From: Sepioteuthis lessoniana
Lineage: Eukaryota > Mollusca > Cephalopoda > Myopsida > Loliginidae
DNA: 64,000 nt
NCBI GenBank assembly: GCA_963585895.1
Contig: OY757947.1
Span: forward strand, 38,968,632-39,032,631
Direction: 5' to 3'
Both the position numbers and the translations under genes were made by a program. This document shows, piece by piece, positions 20,197-31,300 of the stretch. Below the pieces are notes generated by a model. That model did no database searches. It saw nothing but the letters and a program-made list of their open reading frames with translations, and was not told the origin of the DNA. Every line of letters begins with the position of its first letter. Within the stretch, counting starts at the first letter, position 1.

Positions 20197-20280
20197 GCTG
20201 TCCAGTGTTTCCATATGTCATGTGCAAGTGTTTGCCAGAAATTCTGGTCATGGTAAATCAGTCCACAATAATTTCAATAT

Positions 20281-21106
20281 CGTATATTTATCGAGTTCAA
20301 CATTGTAGCAGATGTACTGCAAGGAGACACATTAGCTCCATACCTCTTTATCATCTGTCTAAACTACATGCTTAGACCTTCTATGGATAAATTGAAAGAA
20401 AACGGTTTCAAGCTAACAAAGGAAAGAAGCAGAAGATACCCAGCACAAAGAATTACTGACGCTGACTACACCAATGGCATAGTGCTTCTGGCAAATTCAC
20501 CTACTACATAGTCTGGAACGAGCAGCTGTAGGCATAGGCCTCCATGTCAATGCACACAAGATGGAATATATGAGCTTTCATCAAACAGGTCACATCTACA
20601 CACTAAACAGTAGCTCTCTGAAACTAGAAGACAAGTTCACCTACCTAGGAAGCAGTGTCTCTTCAACTGAGACATCAGCACGTAACTAGCAAAGGCATGG
20701 ACAGCTATCAATAGGCTATTGGTTATATGGAAGTCAGACCTGACCGACAAAATAAAACGCAGTTTCTTCCAAGCAGTGGTCATGTCGATACTGCAATATG
20801 GATGCACTACCTGGACGCTAATTAAATGAATAGAGAAAAAACTTGACAGCAACTACACAAGAATGCTGCGAGCAATATTGAACAGGTCCTGGAGGCAACA
20901 CCCTACAAAAGAGCAGCTGTACAGCCACCTACCATCCATCACGAAAACTATCAAAATTAGACAAATCAGACATGCAGGACACTGCTGGAGAAGTATGGAT
21001 GAACTCATAAGTGATGTACTCCTATGCACCCCTTCACATGGTCGAGCAAAGGCAGGGACGACCAGCTCGAAGCTACATACAGCAGCTCTGTGCCGATACA
21101 GGATGT
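20281..21106 (+). pseudogene. RTE-like retrotransposon fragment 2
   Basis: Opens with LQGDTLAPYLFIICLNY (about 20312-20365), the conserved RT block before the catalytic motif. It continues with TKERSRRYP, then DADYTN where the YxDD position has lost its aspartates. After frameshifts come HKMEYMSF, FTYLGSS, RSWRQHPTKEQL, IRQIRHAGHCWRSMDELISDVLL and an end at CRYRM. A deletion near 20490-20510 and stops make it non-functional. 5'-truncated; the 3' end is cut at about 21106 where a hairpin element joins. It covers more of the RT than the copy at 8365. Confidence 0.85.
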
Positions 21107-21184
21107 AACGGGATGTATAAAAATAGATTTGGCATTAAATAACCTTTAAAGGTTGATATGCCATAAAAACCCAACCAACGAACC
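21107..21184 (+). mobile_element. Terminal hairpin with AACC tail
   Basis: Clean hairpin 21130-21163 followed by AAAACCCAACCAACGAACCAA. It directly abuts the polypyrimidine satellite. Confidence 0.7.
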
Positions 21185-21367
21185 AATCTTTCCTATATAA
21201 ATTTTAAGTCTTTCTCTTTTCTTTCTTTTTCAGTTGTTTCTGTATTTCTTTGTTTTCTCTTTCTTAATTTTTTTTTAACTATTTTCTATTTTCTTTCTTT
21301 TTGTTTTTCTTAATCTTTCTTGATTATCTTTCATCTATTTTTTTTTTTTGTATTTCCTTTTTCAATG

Positions 21368-21404
<37 letters not shown>

Positions 21405-21838
21405 TTCTTTCCTTTTTTTTTTCCTTCATTTTTTTTTTCACTATTTTCTATTTTCTTTCTTTTTGTTTTTCTTTATCTTTCTTGATTATCTTTCATCTAT
21501 TCTTTTTTTTTTTTGTATTTCCTTTTTCAATTCTTTGCTCTCTCTCTCTCTCTCTCTCTTTCCTTTTTTTTTTCCTTAATTTTTTTTTTCACTATTTTCT
21601 ATTTTCTTTCTTTTTATTTTTCTTTATTTTTCTTGATTATCTTTCATCTATTCTTTTTTTTTTTTTTTTGTATTTCCTTTTTCAATTCTTTGCTCTCTCT
21701 CTCTCTCTCTTTCCTTTTTTTTTTCCTTCATTTTTTTTTTTTCACTACTTTTTATTTTCTTTCTTTTTGTTTTTCTTTATCGTTCTTGATTATCTTTCAT
21801 CTATTCTTTTTTTTTTGTATTTCCTTTTTCAATTCTTT

Positions 21839-21888
<50 letters not shown>

Positions 21889-22310
21889 CATTTTTTTTCC
21901 TTCATTTTTTTTTTCACTATTTTCTATTTTCTTTCTTTTTGTTTTTCTTTATTTTTCTTGATTATCTTTCATCTATTTTTTTTTTTTTGTATTTCCTTTT
22001 TCAATTCTTTGCTCTCTCTCTCTCTCTCTCATTCTTTCCTTTTTTCTTTTTTAATTTTTTTTTTCACTACTTTTTATTTTCTTTCTTTTTGTTTTTCTTT
22101 ATTTTTCTTGATTATCTTTCATCTATTCTTTTTTTTTTTTTGTATTTCCTTTTTCAATTCTTTGCTCTCTCTCTCTCTCTCTCTTTCCTTTTTTTTCCTT
22201 CATTTTTTTTTCCACTACTTTTTATTTTCTTTCTTTTTGTTTTTCTTTATCTTTCTTGATTATCTTTCATCTATTCTTTTTTTTTTCGTATTTCCTTTTT
22301 CAATTCTTTG

Positions 22311-22341
<31 letters not shown>

Positions 22342-23010
22342 TTGTTTCAATGTTTTCTCAAAACTCTTTCTTTCCTATTTTTTTTCCTTTTTTATTAGTT
22401 TCTATTTTATCTTTTTTCCTTTTTTTTTACTTGTTTTTCTTTCAACCATTTTTTCTTTCTTTTTCATTTGTTCCTATTTTTTTTTTTATATTTATCTATT
22501 TTTGATTTTCCTTCATTCATTCTTTTTTTCCTTTATTTTTATAACCTTCTTTTCTTTCAAAAGTTTATACTCTATTCTTCTTCTTTCTTTCTTTCTTTCT
22601 TTCTTTTTGTCATTGTTTCTTTCTTCATTACTCATTTTTTGCAATTTCTTTATTTTCTCTTTCTCAATTTTTTAGTTTTCTATATTTCTGAGAATTTTCG
22701 TTCCATTCTTTCTTTCCTTTTGAGATATTTTATTTTATTTTATTTTATTTTGCAGTCGTTTTTCCACATCAATTCTTTCTTTCTATTTTTTTTTCAATTG
22801 TCTCAATTTTTCTTTCTTTTTTTCATTCGTACTTTCTTTTTCAGTTCAGTTTATACTGTCTTCTTTGTTTTTCTTTCTTGCTTGCTTTCTTCTATTTCTT
22901 CTTTCTTTTTTTCTTCTTCACCTGAGTTTTTTTTTTTTTTTTTTTTAATCGGTTTCTATATTTTGTTTTCTTCCTTTTCTTTCATCCATTTTTCTTTCTT
23001 CCTCTCTTTT
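21185..23010. repeat. Polypyrimidine satellite 1
   Basis: T- and C-only stretches organised as about seven tandem ~150-170 bp units: (CT)n, TTTCCTTTTTT, TTCACTATTTTCTATTTTC, TTGATTATCTTTCATCTATT, TTTTTGTATTTCC, CAATTCTTTG. It degenerates after 22330. Every overlapping plus-strand ORF here (rich in FFLSL) is an artefact of this composition. Confidence 0.9.
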
Positions 23011-23023
23011 ATTGAGTGGTTAC

Positions 23024-23321
23024 CCTATTTACCCAACCCCTCCGCTCGGACAGGATGTGACACAAGGTCAATTTTTAAGCGGAGTTTAACAGGTTTGAAT
23101 TCACAGTTTTCCTTCTCCTAGACTAGTTGCCTAACCAAGGCTGAAGAACCTAGTCTGTCCTACTATTTACCCATAGCTGGAGGGAGAATAATTGGATTCA
23201 TACCTTTCCCAAGGGTATTAGTGCTATGTGAAATGCAATCAGTCTCATCCAGGATTTGAACTTGTGTCGCCGTGTTCATTTCCTACAACAATAACAATTA
23301 CACCACGGGCACATCCAAAAT
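23024..23321 (-). mobile_element. SINE-A, full length with 17-bp TSD
   Basis: Head on the right (minus-strand GTGCCCGTGGTGTAATTG box A, AGTTCAAATCCTGG box B), GAGGGGTTGGGTAAATAGG tail on the left. Flanked by the direct repeat TTTTATTGAGTGGTTAC (23007-23023, 23322-23338). The long TSD shows LINE-type retroposition. Confidence 0.85.
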
Positions 23322-23354
23322 TTTTATTGAGTGGTTACAGTCACCTTATCTTTC

Positions 23355-24270
23355 TCTAGCCGAGTTAGCTGGGGCTGTGGAATATGCTGACTGTATCTCT
23401 GCAAAGGAGTAAGAACCCTTCAACAAATGTCCTGGATATGACACTAAACTACATCTAACGGTGAGGCTCCAGTTCTAATGCTTTGAGGAATATGTGTAAC
23501 ATATACATATGCATGCAGAATACGCGAAATACTGGCGACTCTCCGTTGTTCCAGTATAAAACGTTTATTTACTTCTTGACTTTTAGTTTTTCGACACGAG
23601 GAGAGAGAGACACAATTTTTACTATGCTGACTGTTCCTACATCACTCACAGCCAACCCCCAGCTGGACTGGCCTGGCTCAGAATCAAATCTCAACTAACG
23701 TCTTTTTGAAATCACCAAATTCTCAGCTCATCGCTTCCAGCCATGATGTCATTCACACCCCAGTCTCATTTACTATCTGGGGTTTTTATTATGACATTTG
23801 TGATTGTCATATCCTTTGCGCGTGAGAGTGAACTGTACTCAATGTGTGCACCTGCACTAAGCCGAATAGTTCAAAGTCCAACCAAACTGAATGATTAAAT
23901 ATTATTAATGGAAAATGATTAATATAAAAAAATCATTCCATAATTATATAAAATATGGAGTACCTCTTCATTGCGATTACTCCCAGGTCCACTCTGACCT
24001 TGAGTGGTGGTGCTTGTTAGAGCCCCATCTATGGCTTAAATAAAACTGTTTAACTATATTCAAATGAATGAATAATATTGAAGAGAATTATTCATGTTAA
24101 ATAGCATTACTTAAAACCATTTAACTGTGTGCAAACAAATGAGCTCTATCTTGTTTAAAATGTTACCTATACACTATTCGTTTATAAATCATATATATTT
24201 GATATATGTATGAGCAAGATTTGGTATTAAATAACCCACAAGGGTTGATATGTCATGAAACCCAACTAAA
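23355..24270 (+). mobile_element. Composite element, copy 6, interrupted
   Basis: Cassette start 23355-23488 (AGTTAGCTGGGGCTGTGGAA), an insertion 23489-23945, cassette end 23946-24040 (GGTCCACTCTGACC), array of the 124-bp type 24045-24200, hairpin 24221-24258 and AACTAAAC tail. Same order as copies 3 and 5. The tail abuts polypyrimidine satellite 2. Confidence 0.65.
23489..23945. mobile_element. Unidentified insertion in composite element copy 6
   Basis: About 457 bp splitting the cassette. It contains GCATGCAGAAT, TATAAAACG (TATA-like) and a CCCCAG...CTGGGG inverted pair near 23760-23782. The shared word near 2925 and the TATA-like motif are compatible with an LTR; not proven. Confidence 0.4.
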
Positions 24271-25060
24271 CATTCTTTCTTTCTGCCATTCCTTTTTAAA
24301 TGTATTCTCTGTTCTTTCTTTCATTCCTTCTTTCTTTTCTTTCTCTTTCTTTTTCAATTTTTTTCCTTTGTTTTTTGTCTTTCTTTTTTAACTTCATCTG
24401 TGTTTTTTCTTTCTTTAATTCTTTCTTTCTTTTCTTTCTCTTTCTTTTTCAATTTTTTTTTTTGTTTTTTGTCTTTTATTTATCTTCATTTGTGTTTATT
24501 CTTTCTTTCATTTTTTTTTCTTTCTTTTCTTTCTCTTTCTTTTTCAGTTGTATTTATTTTTCTTTTGTTTTTTGTCTTTTATTTACCTTCGTTTGTTTTT
24601 GTTCTTTCTTTCATTCCTTTTTTCTTTCATTCTTTCTTTCTTTCTTTCTCTTTCTTTTTCAATTGTTTATATTTTTCTTTTGTTTTTTGTCTTTTATTTA
24701 CCTTTATTTGTGTTTACTCTTTCTTTCATTCCTTCTTTCTTTCTTTCTTTCTTTCTTTTTCAATTGTTTATATTTTTCTTTTGTTTTTTGTCTTTACCTT
24801 CATTTGTTTTTGTTCTTTCTTTCATTCCTTCTTTCTTTCTTTCTTTCTCTTTCTTTTTCAATTGTCTATATTTTTCTTATGTTTTTTGTCTTTTATTTAC
24901 CTTTATTTGTGTTTGTTCTTTCTTTCATTCCTTCTTTCTTTCTTCTTTTTCAATAGTATATATTTTTCTTTGTTTTTTCTCTTTCTTTTACCTTCATTTG
25001 TGTTTGCTCTTTTTTTCATTCCTTCTTTCTTTTTTCTTTCATCACATTTTTCAATTCTTC
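24271..25060. repeat. Polypyrimidine satellite 2
   Basis: About six or seven ~110-130 bp units, each with CTTTCTTTTTCAATTGT, TATTTTTCTTTTGTTTTTTG, TTTATTTACCTT, TTTGTGTTTGTTC and TTTCATTCC. Different unit from satellite 1. Confidence 0.9.
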
Positions 25061-25074
25061 CTATAATTTGTCTT

Positions 25075-25310
25075 TGGGCAAAAACACATGACGTAGCGGC
25101 TAAAAAGTTGGACTACGACATCTTAGTGAACAAGTCCAGATCTCAGTCTCGCTGTTACATTCATTTTCAGACTAATACTTTTTGAAAAGGCATGAACTCT
25201 CTCATCCCCACCAGGACCCAGCTATGGGTTAAATAGTACCACTATTATGTTTTTATAAGGATGTATTTGATATCAAATAATGCATAAAGGTTGATATGCC
25301 ATTCAATAAA
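25075..25310 (+). mobile_element. SINE-C, nearly full length
   Basis: Degenerate tRNA-like head (GACGTAGCGGCTAAAAAG box A, AAGTCCAGATCTCAG box B region), body with CCAGCTATGGGTTAAATAGTA, then a terminal hairpin (TTGATATCAAATAATGC...GGTTGATATGCC, 25268-25302). It shows that the hairpin is the 3' domain of a tRNA-headed SINE. Other copies: 44795-45005, 54838-55075 (both minus). Confidence 0.7.
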
Positions 25311-28016
25311 TATTTTTCTCGTCAGTTTCTATTTTCTTTCATTTTGTATTTTTTCTTTTTTTCCGTTGTCTGGATTTTTTTTTTTTGCTTTAATTTTCTT
25401 TTACATTTACATTTTTTCTTTTGTTTAATTTATTTCCACAGATTCTTTTTCTTTTTTTTTCCTTAAATTTTTATTTTTATTTTCTCTTTAATGTTTTTTT
25501 TCTTTCCTTTTTTATCTCTTTCGTTCTTTTTCCTTTATTTGTATTTTTTTTTTTGTTTTTCTAAAATTACCTCCATCGATTTTCTTTCTTTCTTTCTTTT
25601 TCATTAATTTTTCTTTCTTTTTTTGGCATTTTTCTTTCTTTCTACCATTCTTTCCTTCTTTCTTTCTTTCTTTTCCATTAATTTTTTTCCTGTATTTGAC
25701 TTTCTTTCTTTCTTTCTTTATTTTTTTCTCGTTGATTTTTTTCTTTTACCCACATTTGTCTTCCTTTCTTTCTTTCTATCTTTCTTTCTTTCTTTCTCTC
25801 CCAATAATTTTTTTTTCTGTTTTGGCTTTCTTTCATTCTTTCTGCTTCTTTATTTTCCATTAATTTTTTCTTCCTACATTTGAATTTCTTTCTGTCTTTC
25901 TTTTCCATTAATTTTTATTTCTTTTTCTTGTTTTGACTTTCTTTCTGTCTTTCTTTCTTTCTTTCTTTCTTTCTCATTAATTCTATTTCTTTTTCTCACA
26001 TTTGTTTTTCTTTCTTTCGTTTTTTCTTTTCCATTATTTTTTTTTTCCTGCATTTGACTTTCTTTCTTTCTTTCTTTCTTTCACATTAATTTTATTTCTT
26101 TTACCCGCATTAGTATTTCTTCTTTTTCATTAATTTTTATTTCTTTTTCTTGTTTTGACTTTCTTTCTTTCTTTCATTCTTTCTTTCTTTTCCATTATTC
26201 TTTTCCTGCATTTGACTTTCTTTCTTTCTTTCTCTCTTTCTTTTCCATTATTATTTTCTTTCTGTTTTGGCTTTCTTCTTTTTTCTTTCTCCTTCATTTT
26301 TTTTTCCTACATTTGACTTTCTTTCTTTCTTTCCCATTGATTTTTATTTCATTTTCCCTGCATTTGAATTCTTTGTTTGTGTGTTTCTTTTTTTATTTCT
26401 TTCACATGAATTTTTTTTTCTTTTTCCTCCATATTTCTTTTTTTCTTTCTTTCTTTCTTTCTTTTCCATTCATTTTTATTTCTTCTTCCTGCATTTATCT
26501 TTCGATCATTTTTTTTGTTTGTTTGTTTTCCTTATTTCTTTGTGTTGGTAATTTTCTTTCTTTTTTCTTTCTCCTTAATTTTTATTTCTTTTTCCTGCAT
26601 TTTTCTTTCATTTTTTCATTCATTTTTTTTTCCTTTCTTTCTTTCTTATTATTTTTATTTTTTTTCCCTGCATAAGCCTTTCTTTCTTTCTTTCTTTCTT
26701 TCTTTCATTTTGTTTGTTTTCTTTATTTCTTTGTGCTTGTAATTCTTTTTTTCTTTGATATTAATTTTTTTTCCCTGCATTTGCCTTTCTTTCTTTCTTT
26801 CCTTAATTCATTTATTCTTTCTTTCTTTTTGTTTGTTTTAGTTACTTCTTTATGTTTGTAATTCTTTCTTTCTTTGATACTAATTTTTTTTACTACATTT
26901 GCCTTTCTTTCTTTCTTTCTTTCTTTCTTTCATTCATTCATTCTTTCTTTCTTTCTTTCTTTCTTTCTGTTTTTTTCTTAATTTTTTTGTGTTTGTAATT
27001 CTTTCTTTCTTTCTTTGATATTAATTTTTTTCCTGCATTTGCCGTTCTTTCTTTCTTTCATTAATTCATTTATTCTTTCTTTCTTTCTTTTTGTTTGTTT
27101 TCTTTATTTCTTTGTGTTTGTACTTCTTTCTTTCTTTGATATTAATTTTTTTTACGGCATTTGCCGATCTTTCTTTCTTTCATTCATTCATTCGTTCATT
27201 TATTCTTTCTTTCTTTCTTTCTTTCTTGTTTGTTTTCTTTATTTCTTTGTGTTTGCAATTCTTTTTTTCTTTGATATTAATTTTTTTACGGCATTTGCCT
27301 TTCATTCATTCATTTATTCTTTCTTTCTTTCCTTCTGTTTGTTTTCTTTATTTCTTTGTGTTTGTAATTCTTTCTTTCTTTGATATTAATTTTTTTTCCT
27401 ACTTTTGCCTTTCTTTCTTTCTTTCTTTCATTCATTCATTCTTTCTTTTTTCTTTCTTTTTGTTTGTTTTCTTTATTTCTTTGTGTTTGCAATTCTTTCT
27501 TTCTTTGATATTAACTTTTTTTCCTACTTTTGCCTTTCTTTCTTTCTTTCATTCATTCATTCATTCTTTCTTTCTTTTTTCTTTCTTTTTGTTTGTTTCC
27601 TTTATTTCTTTGTGTTTGCAATTCTTTCTTTCTTTGATATTAATTTTTTTTCCTGCTTTTGCCTTTCTTTCTTTCTTTCTTTCATTCATTCATTCATTCT
27701 TTCTTTCTTTTTTCTTTCTTTTTGTTTGTTTCCTTTATTTCTTTGTGTTTGCAATTCTTTCTTTCTTTGATATCAATTTTTTTTCCTACTTTTGCCTTTC
27801 TTTCTTTCTTTCATTCATTCATTCATTCATTCATTCTTTCTTTCTTTTTTCTTTCTTTTTGTTTGTTTCCTTTATTTCTTTGTGTTTGCAATTCTTTTTT
27901 TCTTTGATATTAATTTTTTTACCGCATTTGCCTTTCTTTCCTTCTTTCTTTCATTCATTCATTTATTCTTTCTTTCTTTCATTCATTTATTCTTTCTTTC
28001 TTTCTTTCTTTCTTTC
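25311..28016. repeat. Polypyrimidine satellite 3
   Basis: (TTTC)n with several unit types. From about 27000 a ~125-bp unit repeats seven or more times: TTTGATATTAATTTTTTT, CTTTTGCCTTTC, (CATT)n, TTTTGTTTG, TTTATTTCTTTGTGTTTGCA. The (CATT)n length varies between units. Strictly pyrimidine-rich on the plus strand. Confidence 0.9.
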
Positions 28017-28355
28017 AGCAAAGATAGTTACTAAAGCTCATTAATGTTTCTAAACTTTGATTTAATGGAAATCTCTGAAGGTGCCATTTTGTAATAAAAA
28101 ATGATATGTTAATAAAGAAATAACACAAACTTAAATTATGATTGATTAATATAACTATATATATTTAATTAATTTGATTAGTGCTGCTTTTTTTAAAATC
28201 TAATATTAAATTAATCAAAAAATCATGGTATAGAATTAAAACAAAAATTTTTAGAATCAAAAAATTATTCAGAGAATTAATTAAAATATTAATGATGGCA
28301 AAATTGTTTGTCAAAAGTTATTGGATACAAAGAGACTTCTGAACCCTTTTACTCT
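28017..28355. other. AT-rich spacer
   Basis: About 340 bp, very AT-rich, no gene or known repeat. It separates the polypyrimidine block from the 73-bp satellite. Confidence 0.6.
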
Positions 28356-28359
28356 CTGT

Positions 28360-31300
28360 TCATATTGATGCTTCTATTTACGAAAGAATAAAGGATTCTA
28401 ATTTGCATTTCATACTTTATTGCTGTCCATGATGATATTGATGCTTCTATTTACGAAAGAATAAAGGATTCTAATTTGCATTTCATACTTTATTGCTGTC
28501 CATGATGATATTGATGCTTCTATTTACGAAAGAATAAAGGATTCTAATTTGCATTTCATACTTTATTGCTGTCCATGATGATATTGATGCTTCTATTTAC
28601 GAAAGAATAAAGGATTCTAATTAGCATTTCATACTTTATTGCTGTCCATGATGATATTGATGCTTCTATTTTGAAAAGAATAAAGGATTCTAATTAGCAT
28701 TTCATACTTTATTGCTGTCCATGATGATATTGATGCTTCTATTTAGAAAAGAATAAAGGATTCTAATTTGCATTTCATACTTTATTGCTGTCCATGATGA
28801 TATTGATGCTTCTATTTAGAAAAGAATAAAGGATTCTAATTAGCATTTCATACTTTATTGCTGTCCATGATGATATTGATGCTTCTATTTAGAAAAGAAT
28901 AAAGGATTCTAATTAGCATTTCATACTTTATTGCTGTCCATGATGATATTGATGCTTCTATTTAGAAAAGAATAAAGGATTCTAATTTGCATTTCATACT
29001 TTGCTGCTGTCCATGATGATATTGATGCTTCTATTTAGAAAAGAATAAAGGATTCTAATTTGCATTTCATACTTTATTGCTGTCCATGATGATATTGATG
29101 CTTCTATTTAGAAAAGAATAAAGGATTCTAATTTGCATTTCATACTTTGCTGCTGTCCATGATGATATTGATGCTTCTATTTAGAAAAGAATAAAGGATT
29201 CTAATTTGCATTTCATACTTTATTGCTGTCCATGATGATATTGATGCTTCTATTTAGAAAAGAATAAAGGATTCTAATTTGCATTTCATACTTTGCTGCT
29301 GTCCATGATGATATTGATGCTTCTATTTAGAAAAGAATAAAGGATTCTAATTTGCATTTCATACTTTATTGCTGTCCATGATGATATTGATGCTTCTATT
29401 TAGAAAAGAATAAAGGATTCTAATTAGCATTTCATACTTTATTGCTGTCCATGATGATATTGATGCTTCTATTTAGAAAAGAATAAAGGATTCTAATTTG
29501 CATTTCATACTTTATTGCTGTCCATGATGATATTGATGCTTCTATTTAGAAAAGAATAAAGGATTCTAATTAGCATTTCATACTTTATTGCTGTCCATGA
29601 TGATATTGATGCTTCTATTTAGAAAAGAATAAAGGATTCTAATTTGCATTTCCTACTTTATTGCTGTCCATGATGATATTGATGCTTCTATTTAGAAAAG
29701 AATAAAGGATTCTAATTTGCATTTCATACTTTGCTGCTGTCCATGATGATATTGATGCTTCTATTTAGAAAAGAATAAAGGATTCTAATTTGCATTTCAT
29801 ACTTTATTGCTGTCCATGATGATATTGATGCTTCTATTTAGAAAAGAATAAAGGATTCTAATTAGCATTTCATACTTTATTGCTGTCCATGATGATATTG
29901 ATGCTTCTATTTAGAAAAGAATAAAGGATTCTAATTTGCATTTCATACTTTGCTGCTGTCCATGATGATATTGATGCTTCTATTTAGAAAAGAATAAAGG
30001 ATTCTAATTTGCATTTCATACTTTATTGCTGTCCATGATGATATTGATGCTTCTATTTAGAAAAGAATAAAGGATTCTAATTTGCATTTCATACTTTGCT
30101 GCTGTCCATGATGATATTGATGCTTCTATTTAGAAAAGAATAAAGGATTCTAATTTGCATTTCATACTTTATTGCTGTCCATGATGATATTGATGCTTCT
30201 ATTTAGAAAAGAATAAAGGATTCTAATTTGCATTTCATACTTTGCTGCTGTCCATGATGATATTGATGCTTCTATTTAGAAAAGAATAAAGGATTCTAAT
30301 TTGCATTTCATACTTTATTGCTGTCCATGATGATATTGATGCTTCTATTTAGAAAAGAATAAAGGATTCTAATTTGCATTTCATACTTTGCTGCTGTCCA
30401 TGATGATATTGATGCTTCTATTTAGAAAAGAATAAAGGATTCTAATTTGCATTTCATACTTTATTGCTGTCCATGATGATATTGATGCTTCTATTTAGAA
30501 AAGAATAAAGGATTCTAATTAGCATTTCATACTTTATTGCTGTCCATGATGATATTGATGCTTCTATTTAGAAAAGAATAAAGGATTCTAATTTGCATTT
30601 CATACTTTGCTGCTGTCCATGATGATATTGATGCTTCTATTTAGAAAAGAATAAAGGATTCTAATTTGCATTTCATACTTTATTGCTGTCCATGATGATA
30701 TTGATGCTTCTATTTAGAAAAGAATAAAGGATTCTAATTTGCATTTCATACTTTGCTGCTGTCCATGATGATATTGATGCTTCTATTTAGAAAAGAATAA
30801 AGGATTCTAATTTGCATTTCATACTTTATTGCTGTCCATGATGATATTGATGCTTCTATTTAGAAAAGAATAAAGGATTCTAATTTGCATTTCATACTTT
30901 GCTGCTGTCCATGATGATATTGATGCTTCTATTTAGAAAAGAATAAAGGATTCTAATTTGCATTTCATACTTTATTGCTGTCCATGATGATATTGATGCT
31001 TCTATTTAGAAAAGAATAAAGGATTCTAATTTGCATTTCATACTTTGCTGCTGTCCATGATGATATTGATGCTTCTATTTAGAAAAGAATAAAGGATTCT
31101 AATTTGCATTTCATACTTTATTGCTGTCCATGATGATATTGATGCTTCTATTTAGAAAAGAATAAAGGATTCTAATTAGCATTTCATACTTTATTGCTGT
31201 CCATGATGATATTGATGCTTCTATTTAGAAAAGAATAAAGGATTCTAATTTGCATTTCATACTTTATTGCTGTCCATGATGATATTGATGCTTCTATTTA

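Larger units (their letters stand above)
18682..20280 (+). mobile_element. Four-copy ~390-bp tandem repeat with tRNA-like head and hammerhead ribozymes (retrozyme/Sm-alpha-like)
   Basis: GGCTCTGCAT-type words start at 18711, 19101, 19491 and 19871 (periods 390, 390, 380). Each unit has a tRNA-like segment (box A-like TTAGTGGTAGAG, box B-like GTTCAATCTC), then a hammerhead within 10-30 bp, then a ~300-bp body containing TATTTCCTTGCCCATGAGG and TGGTCGTGGAGGGGACTATG. Known for the class: tandem hammerhead units of 150-400 bp transcribed into self-cleaved RNAs occur as plant and animal retrozymes and as the schistosome Sm-alpha SINE-like repeat. Unit 4 is interrupted by SINE-B. No protein is encoded. 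Confidence 0.85.

Noticed and set aside
21301..28044. Long plus-strand ORFs (up to 317 codons) rich in FFLSFFLSL
   Set aside because: They are translations of (TTTC)n, (CT)n and related satellites, open in several frames at once, with no domain or codon signature.
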